Assembly (NCBI RefSeq): GCF_028389875.1 | Contig: NC_084667.1 | Location: 58,320,570 to 58,384,569 of the forward strand | Direction of reading: 5' to 3' | Source of the DNA: Rhea pennata | Taxonomy: Eukaryota > Chordata > Aves > Rheiformes > Rheidae | DNA length: 64,000 nt | Shown: positions 23,177 to 37,549 of the stretch, piece by piece | Layout of the letters: every line of letters starts with the position of its first letter | How positions within the stretch are numbered: position 1 is the stretch's first letter | Translations under genes and position numbers: made by a program | The notes under the pieces: model-generated | What the model was told of the DNA's origin: nothing | Seen by the model: only the letters and a program-made list of their open reading frames with translations | The model's database searches: none

Positions 23177-25227
23177 AGTTACTCAGCCATGTGAAGCAGT
23201 GAAAAAAACAGAGAAGGACATGCTGAATTCCTGTAATGTACGTACAGAATGTTGGGATCTAAAAGCCACTCATATTGGACCTGTGATATTAGCACTTTTG
23301 TATTGGAAAAAAACAACCTGTTAAATAGCCCCCAAACTGTGAGTTAAGATGTCTGTTTCAGTATCTTTTTGGAGACTCCTTAGGTGTGGCATACTGCAAT
23401 TGTTATACTGTACTACTGTAGCTGCTCCTTTGGAAATATAATTCTTAACTTAATCTTATTAGCAATGAAAATGACTATTTTACAACAGCATGCACACTAA
23501 TACATGTACTTCTTTTGAGAAGGAATTCTGTTGCATTAAATATTTCTCTACAGCAGAAACATTAAATATTTCTCAATTTCTTCTTGTACTTGGAACTCAA
23601 AACTGATGGGAATGCTCTGACTATTGTACCTTTCTAGAATGATGTTTCCCTCGCAGCATGGAACAATATATGGCAAAGCATTTCTTAGTAAGATCTTAGA
23701 ACATCTTGATTACACAGCATTGGTGTTGAAATGAGCTTAGTTTGATTGTTTTCCATTTAAGTATCTGCAAGGCTATCCTAACCTTGTGTTTCTAGAAGTT
23801 TGGCTCATAAATGAGCTTTGTTCACAAGTGAGAATTTTGGATTCCACGAAATACTGGGGAGATTTTTGTCCATTTCGCATACCCCTCAGAAAACTGTCAG
23901 CTTCCTGATGGCTAAGTCCCATGTTGGAACAGAAAGAAGTTGCATGCTGGGTTTGTAGTACAAGCAGGAATGTACAAGGCAGCTTTCATAATACCTATTG
24001 TGCTATATTTGTGCCTCTAGCCAGTGCTTTAACATTTGGAGTCCCATTGTTTTGAATGCCAAACTTAGATGTGTTAGGAGAAAAATGGTAATTGATAGAA
24101 TTATATCTCATTAAAAAAAATGTGATATTGTGGAAAGGTACTTAACAATATTATGATTTTTAGCTATGTTAGCTAAATTTTGAAGTATCTTATATTTAAT
24201 AGGTGTTGCAGCAGAGGTATGTGGTGAACTTGGAAATAACCTAAGTTAATCATTGCAGTTTATTTTTTTCTTTAAATTCTAAATCTTCTTTAAAGGATAC
24301 CTCATATTTTTAAGCAATAGAACCGTAGATGAGGGGAACTTGAGTTCAGTATGTAGGCAGATGAGTTATTTTGTTTTTATTCTGAGCTTATAAATCATCA
24401 GGATGTTTAAACAGCTGCTAACCAATACTGTAAGTGAGCTAGCTTCAGAAAAGGCCAGGAGTTGAAATGTGGGGATGTTTCTGTTTTGAGAACTCAATAC
24501 GTAAAGAAAAGGATGTGTTTCCTTTTTAACATCTGTTCTGTTTCAGCATGTACTTGGATCAAACATGGTGCAAGGTGAGGATGTAAATCTGTAAAGAGAG
24601 AACCAAGTTACTACTTTTTTTTTTTTTTTTTGGTAGCACTTGGGATATTGACTGTCAGTTCTCTGTGAGATCTTTCAGTCTTACAGGGAAGACAGATTTG
24701 TTTCCTGTTTACAGATGGTATGTTTGCTTCATTCCTATTTCAACCATATATGGAGATTACCCTAGAGGGCTTTTTTTTTTTTAGCCTGTCTGGCAGTGGA
24801 TACTAATAGAATCAGCTCATGGAATAACCCCAGTCAGTTTTATGGAAGCATAGCATGGTATCTTGAGGACCCTGAAGAACAGCTTAAAAGCTTCTTATGG
24901 CAGCTCCCAAGTCAACCACTTTGGAGAAGGGACGCAACTACTTATCTGCACCCTGCCATACACCAGATGCTCAAATACAGTGGCATTATTTAGTAGTGAC
25001 ACTTTTGTATTACATTTTTCAGAGTCATCTTAGTAATGGCTTAAGCTTGCTATTTGTTTACTGTACAATAATGTACCTTGCTATGGTCATTAATACGAAG
25101 TTGGTGTCAAAAGCTCTTCTCAAGCTACTTTTTAGTGTAGTTTTAATAACATTAGAGTGGTTTTTTTTGTTTTATTTCTGTGTTTAGATTTTTGGTTTTG
25201 GTTGTGCTTTGAGACAAGGGCAATAAA
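23177..25227 (+). other. TECPR2: Probable TECPR2 3' UTR
   Basis: AT-rich sequence after the stop codon with no further coding potential. The first canonical AATAAA on the + strand is at 25222-25227. Weaker ATTAAA hexamers occur near 23535 and 24110 and could give shorter forms. The region includes a T run at about 24614-24631. The UTR end is inferred from the hexamer only. Confidence 0.55.
25222..25227 (+). terminator. TECPR2: Candidate TECPR2 poly(A) signal AATAAA
   Basis: GGGCAATAAACTAG lies about 2.05 kb after the stop codon, with T/G-containing sequence downstream. Confidence 0.45.
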
Positions 25228-25522
25228 CTAGATTTCTTAAGAAATGAATCACTATGGTAAGACTCATCTGTTATGGTTCACAAGAGTTCTGTTCACTTTA
25301 AAATTGTGTTGATGTTGAAGAACAACATGCTTATGAATCCTCCATCCTGTTACTGTCCCAGGCAATATGGTAATAGCAGTGCAAGAACCTGGATATTTTG
25401 AAGTATATATTTTTAATTGTGTAGCAAACCGTCAAAATAGTTGTCTTTCAAGCAAATACAGTTAAACATTTCTAGCATTTGAGTATTAATCTTACTGTTT
25501 TATATTAAGGTGGTCTTACTAT

Positions 25523-25528
25523 AATAAA
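25523..25528 (+). terminator. TECPR2: Second candidate TECPR2 poly(A) signal AATAAA
   Basis: ATAATAAAATG lies about 2.35 kb after the stop, followed by a T-rich stretch. It is an alternative to the hexamer at 25222. Confidence 0.35.
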
Positions 25529-27618
25529 ATGAAGAATATTTCTTTCTTTATGCAGTATACAGAAATCGCACTTGCATGTTAAATAGTTTAGCCTTTAGTG
25601 AAAAATTCGCTTGTGTGTTTGCAGCTAGAAAATATTCAAGAGAGCAGGCTAGACCAGGGTGCCAACTGCTGTAGCTGTGGCCTCCTTTGTATTTTAAAGT
25701 ATCTGAGCTCATTGGAAGGCTTCCTGTATTTCTGGTCTTTAACTTAAAATGTACTTCTGAGACAAATCATTGGCCTCACTTTCCCGATGGGAGGACTCTT
25801 GCCTCATGGAGCTGTGACCTGCTAACTTCACACAGGAAAGCACAGCAATGATTAATGACACTTCTGACACTTAAACGCACTTTCAACAGTAGGAATCCTG
25901 TTCAGATTGAGATGATGATGCCTTCGCTAATTATCATACCTTTTATCTTGACAAACCAGTTCAGTTGCTTATGTTGGCTCCTGCAGGGAAATTGTAGTCT
26001 CCTTACAACATCAGGCTGTTGCTGTTAGACAGGAATAATCCATTCCAGGTCACAACTTACAGAAGTTCAGATGATTGCGATGAGTTGGTGCAAAATACTC
26101 CTCTAGATACACAGCAAACTTTGTTTTTCATTGCCTTACAGCAGTAAAAAGAATTAGTATCATGTTAATGATACAAAACAAATTTTTAGGTAACATATCA
26201 AGAAAAATACATTGCTTAGGTAAGATAGTTTTTAGCATACAATGTTATAAAAATGATAATGGAAACATTTAATTATGGACTTATGTCATTGCCTCAGCAT
26301 AGCTCTCTCTGTACAGGTACCAAGTCACATCTATTCCAATATCTTATCTTTGCAATGTTACAAGAAACTGCCCCCTCCCACGCTCCCCTAAACACATGTA
26401 GGCATCAAAATTTCTGGACCCTTAATACTCCCAGCTCTTCTGGGAGCTTTTGGGAACATTCCTGAACTCTCCTACATTACCTCTTCAGTAATGTCATGTG
26501 TAAGTCACTTGTGGATTATTTCAGACTAGCATGGCTTTTTGCTTCTCTCATGAAACTTGCTTTGATGCAGATTTTATTTCTACAAGCATGGCTTTTCCTT
26601 CTTGAAGGAGAAATTGCATGTTGGAAATAGCATTATGGTGACAAGTAGCTAGCAGAGAAAGGTGGTGTATCACTTGCCAAACAAAGCAGATCACCCTGGT
26701 TATGAGATACCAAGTTATTCTTATTAAAAATAACTACTGCACTCTCAATTACTTGAGCAGAACAGAAGAGAGCTTGTAATGTAGAAGACTTTAATCAGTA
26801 AGAAGTGAAAGCTGAGTTGCAATCACTCTTCTGTGAATCATTATAGCCAGAGCTCCACAGATAGTGATTAAAATACTGAGGTAAATGAAATGGAATCCTT
26901 AGACTGCTGAATGATGGTATCTGTAGGTTTATCATGGAAATAGCTTGAAATCAAGATAGGCAGTTAATGTTTGGGTTCAATGCAGGAAATGTTGTAGATA
27001 ATACTGTGGGTGGTATCTGGTAAATACTGATTTTTGTAGCCAGTGGTCACCAGATAGAGGCAGCTGAATTAATGAGCAACTGAATAATGGTGAACATAGC
27101 TGTAGTTATGAATTAATATTTTATTATTCTCTATTTCTGACCAATATACGTGAAACCAGTGACTTTTTAAAAAAATATCTTTCTCATAACCTCAGTTTAG
27201 ATTCCCTTATGACAGGTACAGATAAAAGAAATTTGTATTTGCAACACTTGTGTTTTGCAGTCTAATATCCAGAGAAAATACCTCTAAGGATGTCTATGGG
27301 ATTGTGTTAATAGCCTGTACTTACTATTTTGAATTTGCACAAGTTGGCTGCATGTTTTATTTGTATATTGTGGACTTGTAGTCTAATCAGTGTAAATGAG
27401 CCTTTGCCAGGAGGTATTCTGATAAGAGCATACATAGATGATATCTTTTATATAAAATGGAGAAGTAGTATATATGTTGGTTATGCCTGATAAAGCATAA
27501 TATAAGGAAACACAATAAATTATTTATTTTAGTCTAAACTATTGTTATATCGCTGTATTTTACCTAGTCATGTGCTGGGTGAATTTAGCAAAGTTCACCT
27601 AAGCCAGATGAAAGAGTG
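25529..27618. other. Intergenic, no gene seen
   Basis: AT-rich sequence downstream of TECPR2. One further AATAAA occurs at 27514-27519. No repeat or gene is recognised until the SINE at 27619. Confidence 0.7.
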
Positions 27619-27757
27619 GAATCACAGAATTAGTAAGGTTGGAAGGGACCTCTGGAGATCATCTAGTCTGACCCTCAAGCAAGTGGCCTGTATGGGGATC
27701 AAACCCATGACCTTGGCATTTTTAGCACCATGCTCTAACCAACTGAGCTAAACCTGA
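27619..27757 (-). mobile_element. tRNA-Ile-head / CR1-tail SINE (TguSINE1-like)
   Basis: Read on the - strand, the element starts with a tRNA-like head: A box TTAGCTCAGTTGG, anticodon arm GTGCTAAAAATGCC, B box GGGTTTGATCC, then CAGGCCA. This matches eukaryotic tRNA-Ile, with the anticodon AAT changed to AAA. A short linker leads into the CR1 3' end (GATGATCTCCAGAGGTCCCTTCC ... ATTCTGTGATTC). This chimaera is the structure of a SINE family mobilised by CR1 that I know from songbirds. Body length is about 139 nt. No target-site duplication was identified with confidence. Confidence 0.85.
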
Positions 27758-30700
27758 TTAGAAAACCACTGCCAAAAATAAAAGCCTGGGAAGAAAGTTC
27801 CAGGGAAGTATCCAGCAGATTGTCTGGCACATGTGCCTAGCTAAGCAGCAGGGATATTAATAAAAAGGAATGGATTTGCTTGAGCTTCAGGTAAAAATGC
27901 AACCAGCAGCAAGAGACTCCACAGTCCCTGGTTGTTAGAGGGAACAGCCTAGCTAGCTGGTCATGGGAGGTGCATAGTACATAGGGTAATTGCTAGGCTG
28001 ACTGAGATTGTATTTGTGCACCTCCCACACTTGTCTTGTGAAATCTGTTCTCTGCCTCAACAGATGGACTATAGTCTGCTCCCTCCCTGAGTCGCACTGC
28101 ACTCCAAATGAGGAGTAACACATGAGCCGCAGATCTTCACTTCCCTTGTGCTGTGGTGAAATTCAGTCCTTTTAAGTTAAGGAGAGTGTGGTAAATCATC
28201 AGTGTAGCTCTTTAAAATGGCAGGTTTAGTACTGTTAATTTACTTTATAATTACAATAATAGTGATGCTGACCTTGTTAAATATTAACATTGATGCTATG
28301 GGTGCTTGTGCAGGGGATCTATCAGGCTTCTGTGCTAATTAGCTGATTATTTAAAAGGTTGTCAGCATACAGTACAGGTTTAAAACAGCAGCAAAAAAAC
28401 AATCTGAAATGAGTTCAGCTATACTAAGAACAGGTAGTCAGAGCGCTGAATCCATTGTTCTTAAGGCCTGCTAACTTCTTTTCGTATTCTTTGCTTAGCA
28501 GAAAGTCCTTTTTTTTCAGTTCTTCCATATGTAATTGCGTGATTACACAGTGCCCATATAAAGTGTTCCTGTGTGGAAAACAAAGGACCACAGAGGCTGT
28601 TCTGCATGTTTGAGCTGCTTTTCTTCCTCCCTATCTTGCCACTTCTAACTGCTTTAGAAAAGGACAAGTTGAGCTCTAGGGAGGCCATGGAACTGTTCCT
28701 TCTGCTTAAACTCTGCCATTGTATTTAATCTGAAGTTAAAGCCAGCAGGCTTTTTTGTGTTACCTTTGACCTGACAGCCCCTTGTCCATAGTTCTTTGCA
28801 GCATGTGTTTCGCTCTTGCTGGCTACTTTCAACATGGTGAGTTCTTAATCTTGATTTTAGTAGAAGACTTTTGAGATGGAATGTGACAGATGTTTTTCTA
28901 CAGGGAAGAGATGTTGTATCTTGCCAGATCAATATTCAAAGGATACTGAGCAAGGTGAGCTTTCTCAAAGACAGTTTTAGGAATAGACTGGTGTTTATCT
29001 TACTGTCAGGTTCAGAGATTTACAGAGGAAGACCATCTAGGCAGAGCTATACATCCTACGAGTGAGACTTCAGTGTTGCCATAGTGTATTTGTTCTGGGT
29101 AGAGTGGACAGGCTCATAGCTGATGTATTTCTGTACTCAGTACTGTCCTGATGGATAATAAGAGTCTCTTGCAGTTCTCAACAAAAATGTGTGGCTCAGG
29201 ACTGTTCTTTGGTTCTAGGGTTCCCTGATGCAATTTCTGAAGTCAGCTGATGTGGAACATGTCAACATCTTGTAGATGTAAATCAAATCCTAGTTCATCT
29301 ATTGCAGGTGAAACTTTAGTTATGTTCTCTTCATGCTAAACTTCACCAAATTTCTTGCAGTTGTTCATTTAAAAATTTAACACCATAGGGAATAGCACAG
29401 GTCTTGTATCCACCTACTATCTACAGATTTTTGAGTATCTTAATGAGTCACAATGACTTTCAGTTTTAGCTGAGTATCTTTGAAATCCAGTGTCTAACGT
29501 TGTATTTGTTACTTACCTATTAAAGCTACCTGTATGCCAAATGGTTGGCATATTATTATCCTATTTTCTTTCTGCGTTCAAGATTTCCTATTTCTTTTTA
29601 GATCTTAGTTTTACATTTACCAACTTATTGGTAAATAATATTGGTAAATCCACAGAGTGAATAAATTCAGAACAATGATTCCCAGAATTCTTGAGTAGAT
29701 TGACTTGGGTCACCACTAAAACTCTCTTGCAGATTTTCCTGTCCTTTTACATCAAACTTCCAGTAAAATTACTGCAAAGGTTGTATGCTCCTGTTAGCCA
29801 AATATGGACCACTTGTCAGTGCCTGATGGACCATCATTTGGGAATCATTGTTCCAGAAACACTGGTGCAGTAGAAATGTGTGCCTTTACTTGCTTTCCCT
29901 AAGTGGATAAATCATCTGAAAACTGTGAAATGATTTTTTTTATTAACATTGGCATCACTGATCTATTGGGTTTAGTTTAGCTGTTTTCCCAGTAGCAGAT
30001 TCTCAAGGCAAAGTGGTATTATCTGAATTCAGCTGTCATGTAAAGCTCAAGAAACTGGTGGCAGTTAAAACCTTACTGCACTGACTAGAAAAAAAAAATC
30101 TTTTATCCGAGAAAACCAAGAGAGATGAGGATTTTAATTAGTGTCAAAATACAGCCAGAAATACAGTTAGGGACTATTGGATCACTCTTCTTTTATATCC
30201 AATCCTATGTAAAATGAAGCTTTCACTGCCATGGGCTTGGGTATGCCTTCAGGAATGTTTAGAATCGAGCTTTACCATGTCGTATCTCTAGAGGTAGCTC
30301 TGCTTTTGTTCAATCAAGTAAGGGATGCTCTTGGAAGGCATTCAAGATGAGTGATTTGGCAAAATAGATACTTTGATTCAGGTAGTAGCCAGGTACCATG
30401 AGCATCTTCTTTGGCAGTTACTTGGGAACTTTTAACAGGAATGGTATTTAGGGGGAAGGAACCACCTTTTTTTCCCCCTCCCTCTCTTTTTCCCAGCATC
30501 TCTGCTATAGCCCAGTTACATACGAAGTGTCTCTGGAAGCCGTTCCATGGCAGTGGTTGGGGAACAGGAGGGCATCTGCTCAGAAGAAGTCAAGTGACAG
30601 GTGGACTTAAGTAGTGAGTTTTATGTAATACTCCTAGTTTTGGTCCTGGTTTAGTGGTGAAGCTCTTACGTACTGCAGTGCCAATATAGTTTATCTTTCT

Positions 30701-31461
30701 AACATTGATGTATTTGCATCTAGGTTAATCGAAACAGCTGGAAGCACTTGAATTTCAGAAAAGAACTTATGAGAAAACCAGTATTAATAACAAACAGAGC
30801 AGAGAGAATGACTTGTAGAAATAAAATTCAGAGAGGCTTTAAAAAAAACACCTGCCTTAATCCACAGTTGCTAAGGTGAATGGAGCTAATAAGATGGTTT
30901 CAAGCAAGCTAAAGAGAATAATTCCCAGCTATGGAAGAAAAAATGAAGAAAGGAAATACAGGCTTAATGACAGAAAATATTTCCACACGGTACAGTTTAT
31001 TAGATTGTGCTGCTGTCTTTGAGAGGAAATAATAGCAGTCCCATTGCACGGAGGTTTTGACTGGACAGAGGGAACAATCCCTGCAATAATGCAAAAGGAG
31101 AAGGACTGTCAGAGCCCTTTAATTTCTTCTTGCTAGGTTTGATTTCTTTATGTAAGTGATATCACCTTGTTTTCACTACTTTAAGTACTCTCATGTCCTT
31201 TTCGATTCTTTTAGATCTGAATGGTGTTATCAGAAAGCCAGGGCTTTTGAAGATGCAGAACATGTGCATCTCCCATTGGTGTCATTTGTTGCTGTGGACA
31301 CTCAGCATTTCTGCAAATCAGTTCCCCAACTATTTTGGCTTGTATGTGAAAACAGTCAAGGCTAATGGATGGTTTACAGCTCCATATATGAAAACAGTGC
31401 CTTTTATAGCAGTGGAGGTATGAAAGCAACCAGCTGGCTAGTGATACCTGTAACATAAATG

Positions 31462-31481
31462 TTTTTTTTTTTTTTTTTTTT
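31462..31481. repeat. T-mononucleotide run (20 nt)
   Basis: Uninterrupted T residues in intergenic DNA. Confidence 0.95.
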
Positions 31482-34400
31482 GGTCTGGTTGTTTTTATTT
31501 TCAAAATCATTTTCTTGGGAGCGTAAGATAAGAGGGATTCATTTGACCTCTAATGGTTTGACATTACAGTATGGCACATTTGTATGAAGAAAATGGTTAA
31601 ATTTGCATAGTAAATCCATTTTGACAAGTTGTTGGCACTGGTTTCACACATTTTTCTCCCTGGAGGTGATCCCTCAACAAGTGGGTGCTCATATTTAATG
31701 TTAACCTTTGTCTTTGACAGGCCCAAGCTGTGCAGTGTAATCTTTTTAGTTGCGCCCTGCAATTTGCAGCGGAGTGGCTGTCTTATGTATTTCTCCATGT
31801 GTTCTTGTTGCAGCAGTGCTCTTCTAGGTATTGCTCAGCAGATAGCTTGTCTTTACCTGGGCAGGTGAAAAAAAGAGGGCAGGCAAACAGGAAGTGGGAA
31901 CTTGAGGCTTCCTGCTGACAAACTTTGTGTTTGGCAGTAATTTCCAAAAGCTGCTCAGAAAGGAGTAAAGCTGAATGAGCCAGGTGAGGTCATGCTCATC
32001 AACCTCATTAACCAGAAGTTCAGCAGGATGTAAAGCTTAGGGCTTGCAATGAAGATATGGGACTGAGAATGACATGAAAGTTGGCCCTAGCCACCAGGGC
32101 AAGTACATCCAACAGTAATAGAAAAGTCAGCAACACACCACTAAAGAATCATGTTTTCCAGCGGAAATGAGGAAAATTTGGAAGGCATGCAAAAATTCTG
32201 TAACACAAACTGACCTTTCACCATTGTGCCAGATCTAATGTTTTTATACCACAAAGGATATAGGGTTTCTGTAGGCTCTGAAGTCAAGACTTGGCTTTGA
32301 CAGTGCAGCCTCCTTCCCAGCTGAGCTGAAAGCCAACAGCTCACATAGCTGAAATGGCTTTTCTCATCACAGGAACCAGCTAGTAGAGAGAGGTAGGGCA
32401 CACATCTTGTGAGCATACCAATGTCTCTGTGCCACGTTATTATTAATGCCCGTGTCATCAACATCATGTCATAAACATGACATGTTCAGTAGCTGTCCCA
32501 TCAAGAAAGGTGGCTTCTACTGAGTCAGCTGCACCAGTGTCAGGTTTGTATCTGAGTAAAGTTTCAGTGTAGTCTAACTAATGAATTTTCCTGATAAGGT
32601 CACAGTCCAAAGCAGAGATTTGGTTGCACAAATTTGTATGCTTTTATTTTAACAGGGACTCTACAAAGGGTTTGTTTGGTATCTGGGCAACAAGTTTCTA
32701 AAGCATCAAATCTGAAGCAAGAGGCAGGAAAGGGTTCTTTTGACTCTAGAACAAAAGACTTCCGAATACTCTCCCAGCTCTGTATCCTAGATTTGGTACC
32801 ATACAGTGCCACTTCTCCATGCATGAACTGCAAATGCTGAAAAGGAGAATGGGTGCAGATCTAGACTAGCAGCTGGGACTTGTCATATCCCAAAGTGAAT
32901 GCTCAGTGCTGCTTAGCACCCTCTGAAAGCAAAGCATTGGCTACGCAGAACTTTTCCCTTGAGTTAAAGGTGCGCAGAGCCAAACTCTGTGTTGCTTCTC
33001 CCCTCTCCTGCCTAGCTCTGGCTTGTAAAAGATACACCTTTACTATTAAGGGCACTGAAGCAAATTGCTTCCTCTTTCCTCTCCTCCCATCATTCAGCGG
33101 ACATGGAAAGTGGATGGGATCACAGCAGTCCTACTGCCTGAGCAGAGCACAGGATTCTGATTCTGGTTTTGACCGTGGCTGGTTTAGCTGTGCAATAAGA
33201 GAGAAACATTTGCCTGGTAACTCCCTGACTTGCACAAGCAGAGCTGCTGTTTGCAGGGACAGCATGGACTATAGCAGGACAAGGTCTGCTGCCAGCTGGC
33301 TCAGGTTGGGTGACTGTGAAACTCGAGGAGTTATCAGCCACCACTGTGGCCATCACACGGCAATATTGACCCAGAGACCTCTGAAGATAAGATGTTTCTG
33401 ATACCACCTGAGAAAAAGCTTTAGCTCAGAAGCTGGGATTGTAACCACTGTGTGCTCTGCAAATTGGTATGAGGAGGAGATGTGACATGAACTGGCTGTT
33501 GCCTTGTGCAGTGGTTCACGGTGTGGGCAGTGCATCAGCACCAGAGGCATGTTGTCCCTAGGCATATCATAAGAAAGCATATCTGATGTGATGTGGTACC
33601 AAAGGTAACCTCAGGTTATTGCAGCATTCTTGATACAAGCATTGCATTGCTCTAGTTGGCTTCACCATCTGCTTGGCCATGCTCTCCTTGCCACCCAGAT
33701 GCCTCCTACCCTGTGCTCCGCCAGGGGTCTGATCTTACTGAGGAGGCCAGAACTTACCAAATCAGTGAGGGAAGACTTGGATGCTGGCCATGCTCTTTTC
33801 CCATCACTATGCCAGTAGTGCTTCCCCTGCTGCTTGCCTAGTGGCAGGCAAGAGTCTCAGGAGAAGCTGTGCTAGGAGAGAAGAGACTATTCCTGAGGGA
33901 GGAGTAGAGGATGGGGTGTCTTCTGCTGTAGCCCCAGTCTAGGAGCGATAACTGCAGAGACCAGGCATAACTCCCTGAGAGATCAGACTGGCTTGAGTGA
34001 AGAGACTTGTGAGGAGATGCACCTTGAGGCTTTCACCTTTAGCTTGGTGTCTGGCTGATGGGATGATATTTAGCATGCTTTGCTGTCAGGAAAGATTTCA
34101 ATGGTGTTGCCTGACATGAACTGACCAGCCCTGGCCAGCAGATTTCAGACCATCCCACATGTTTTGCAGTGCTGCAGTAATAGAGCCAGTGTCCTAGAGG
34201 AGTTCTCTGTGGTGAAGGCAACCTGAGTGATAGGTGCACAACCATAGCTGTGCAGCTGCCATCTCACTTTGAAGGAAACAAGCAAGTTTTATCCTTTAAA
34301 ATGTTTTATCCAATGAGTGAATCAGTGAGTGACTCATCCTGGACTCCTGACAGCCTCTAACTCAGGTGCTGTCTCAAAGGGTTGTTTTCTGCCAGGGTGT

Positions 34401-37400
34401 TCTGATGCTAACCACAGCCCTGATGCTGTTGCTGTCAGGGAAGATGAGGTGGTGGCAAAGCTGAGTCAAACCTTGGGCATCTGAAGAAGGAGACAGATTT
34501 GAGGGAGCGCTGCTTTCTTCCTGCCTGTGTGCAAGGAATTTGCTTCATTGGCACTGGGGACTCTGCCATGGCTCTCACTGTGTACTGCCACAGCCAAGTG
34601 TACACTACAGCTCTACGGAACAGCAGCAAAGAACACCAGCAGGTTTTCCCTTGATAAGGAGGTGCTTGTTCATCCATCTCAGCTCATTCCCGACTGTCAA
34701 GTGTAGCCCTGTGGCTTTCTATGAGTGGTTTCCCTTAGCCCTGCACTCCCTAAGGTTCCAGTGTCCTCTTCCTGCTGGGCAAGCCTGCAAATGTTTGCGA
34801 GTTACAAGTGAATGAAACAGAAGGGGTAGCTCCCAGCTTTGGGACAAGCAGTCGCTCAGGTCGCCTCCTCGGTCGGCAAGTTACTGCTTTCAAGCAGTCA
34901 CAGCTACTGGCTTCTCCCTTTCTCTTTGGGACACAACCTCTTGCCAAATCAACAGGGCAACTCCAGCCTGGGAGACTGAAAGTTTTGGCCAGTTTCTTCC
35001 CAGGAGCTTGATTTTACTAATTCAAAACTCTTTTGCCCAGGATGCTTTTGACTTTAGCTCTGGCTGTGCTTGTGTTGATGAAGGATTGGAATCAGTGAGT
35101 TTGAGTGTTTATATCCGTCTGTCTTGTCACTCTAAGTTACTAAACATCAACAGCTCTCCTTGCTGCAGAAGTGAGGAGGGGACGGCCTAGCCCAAACAGA
35201 TGGTTCTGAAGGAAAGGACGTTCAAATATTCAATTCCTCAAGAGGCTTCATTCTCTCTCTTACTGTGAGTTATAAATTACTTATCCTTTTAGGCTTTGCT
35301 CTAAAGTGCTGACTTGAACATTATATCAGGGAAATGACACTACATTAATTACAGTACATCACATTCATATTTTTAATGTGTTTACTGCAATTTACTTGCA
35401 CCATTAAAAAGAAGCAGCCTAATGATTATAAAATAAACTCCACATATTAAAAGCAGGAAGCAGAAAACCACTCCCACTTCAAAACAGTAGGTGGTACTAG
35501 GGCTGGAGCAAAGAAGCAAGGGTACAATTTTGGGCAAGGGGCTTTACTGAGTGAGAAGATGGGGACACCCAGCCTCTCCTTTTCCAGTTGAGTCAGGATT
35601 GGAGGACAGTGCCTGGTTACTGGTGTGTGAGCAAGAGGTGGGAGGACAAGCAATTAGGTGGGAGAGGAGCTGTGGCTCTGGCGGCTAAATGGGGAGCCAC
35701 TTGGCTAGGAGGACGCTGCTCTCCTTGGAGCTGCAAGCTGCTCCAGCGTCTCCCTGTCCTGGCTGAGTCACACAGCCAAGAGCTTTCTGCCTAGAGGCAG
35801 AATGCTGATGCCTTTCTTTCTTCCTTTGGCCTTCTTCCATCGCTTTCAAATGGAGTGGCCTGAAGGAAGGATTTGGCTGGCCTTGATTCCCTGCTCTCTT
35901 CCCTGTTGAAATCCCCAGAGCTTCCTGTCCTCATATTTGCCCTCCTCAGTTGGGGAGTGCAGGGAAAGGGAGACCAGCCCATAGTCCCCCCTCGTATCTC
36001 AGGCGTACAGGTGTCTCACTAAGGCTCAGATGGGTTGCGTCAGGCCTGAGTGTGACATCTTGAACTTTTCTGTGCTAAGATGTTTTTCTGAAGGAGATGA
36101 GTTGACTTACACTGTATTTCTCACTAGACTTGTAGTAGAGGGAACTTAACCTCCAGTAGCTAATCTGATTTGAGCTCACCTAGAGCCCTGAGTTACAGGC
36201 TCTAACCCTTGCTGAAACCCTGCTCACAGAGCTGAAGCCCAGGTATGGGACAGATCAAAGCCCATTTCTGCCTTCTCTGCTTCTCTGAAATGTGTCTCTG
36301 CCTCCCTCCTTGCTAGCTCAGGTTCTAGTTAATTCTCACCTGAAATAATACACTTATAAGTGAAAGAAAGGTATTATTTTTTTCCAACAGAAGAAGAGAG
36401 TTGGGGGTGAGGTCAGGGGATGTTTTGTAGTACAGGGACAGACCAGATAGGGTGATGATCTGGATAGGACCTTTACTTGGTTCAATCACAAGCTCTTTGG
36501 AGGGCCTCGGATGCTCCACTGTTGAAAAATCTGTAAAACAAAGTTGGACTTAGAGCAGATGCTCCAAATCAATCAGATGTAATAGGCCCAACATAGGAAT
36601 TGCTAGCATGTGTCATACAGGCATTTAGATGAATGAGCACAGTGGCATCTTCTGACCCTAAAAGTAGCCCATGAAGGTGATAAGTCTGTTATTGTCTGAG
36701 ACTTCTGAAAATTTGCTCTGTTGATGTGTGTGAGCTTTACATTTATTAACCAAACCACTGGCAAGGAGGCACCAGCTCTATCAGGGGGGTCATGGAGGCG
36801 ACTACAGCTGAACCTAGATCCATTTCTTTTAGTAGTAGTGAGGGATCTATCATGTTTGTGCAAACTGCTCTGTTTCCTGCTATGACTGATGTTTTGCAAC
36901 AGAGCTCTGCTCCTTCTGTTCTTGTGCTGTGCATGCACGTGTACCTATCTAGTGGAAAGGAAAGAGTAGGAGCAAAGCAACACAAGCAGCAGCCTTGCAG
37001 CACTGTAGAAGTGATTATTGTGCATGACAATAAAGGACAGTTCGATGTGGTCTGAGCTTATTATAGGCAGAGTTTCTTTTTCACATATTGTTGGTGGATG
37101 AGAGACTACTGAAGCCTTGTTAGGAATTGAGGATCTAACCTGAAAGAGCTTCTGATGCCAGCCAGCAATGGAGAAACTTCTATTAACACAAGTGATACGC
37201 AAGCCAGTTTGCAAGGATTTGCTGTTTAAATATTAAGCATGTAGCATGGGTGCCTTGTTTGTCTAGTTGGGAACATTGATCTAAAGATGGGGTGATGCAA
37301 TGCGCAAAGATCTGCTGATGTCAACAGATTTGTTATATCGCAAGTGGAAACCCCGTACTGATCCGAATGCTAGGCCTAGAACAGACTGTGTTTAGGAACC

Positions 37401-37549
37401 AAGCCTGGCACCCTGGCCTTTTTCTAGTCTCTGTCCTGTTTCTGTTTCTGTCCTGGGTTGGCTTCCTTGCTAGTTTCAACTTCATTTTCAAAACAGTCCG
37501 TAATTCCAGCCCTACGTATGGCCAAGGCATCCTCTCCTGGCAGATGTCT

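Noticed and set aside
27680-27757. A tRNA-Ile gene on the minus strand
   Set aside because: The anticodon is changed, the 5' acceptor stem does not pair with the 3' side and it is fused to a CR1 tail, so it is a SINE head rather than a working tRNA gene.
28461-28932. Two overlapping minus-strand open frames (75 and 92 codons) as a possible small gene
   Set aside because: No similarity recognised, and no promoter, splice or poly(A) context that supports a gene.
32880-33401. A 173-codon plus-strand open frame in the intergenic region
   Set aside because: It starts at a non-ATG codon, has no domain, no splice signals and ordinary composition. A chance frame is more likely.
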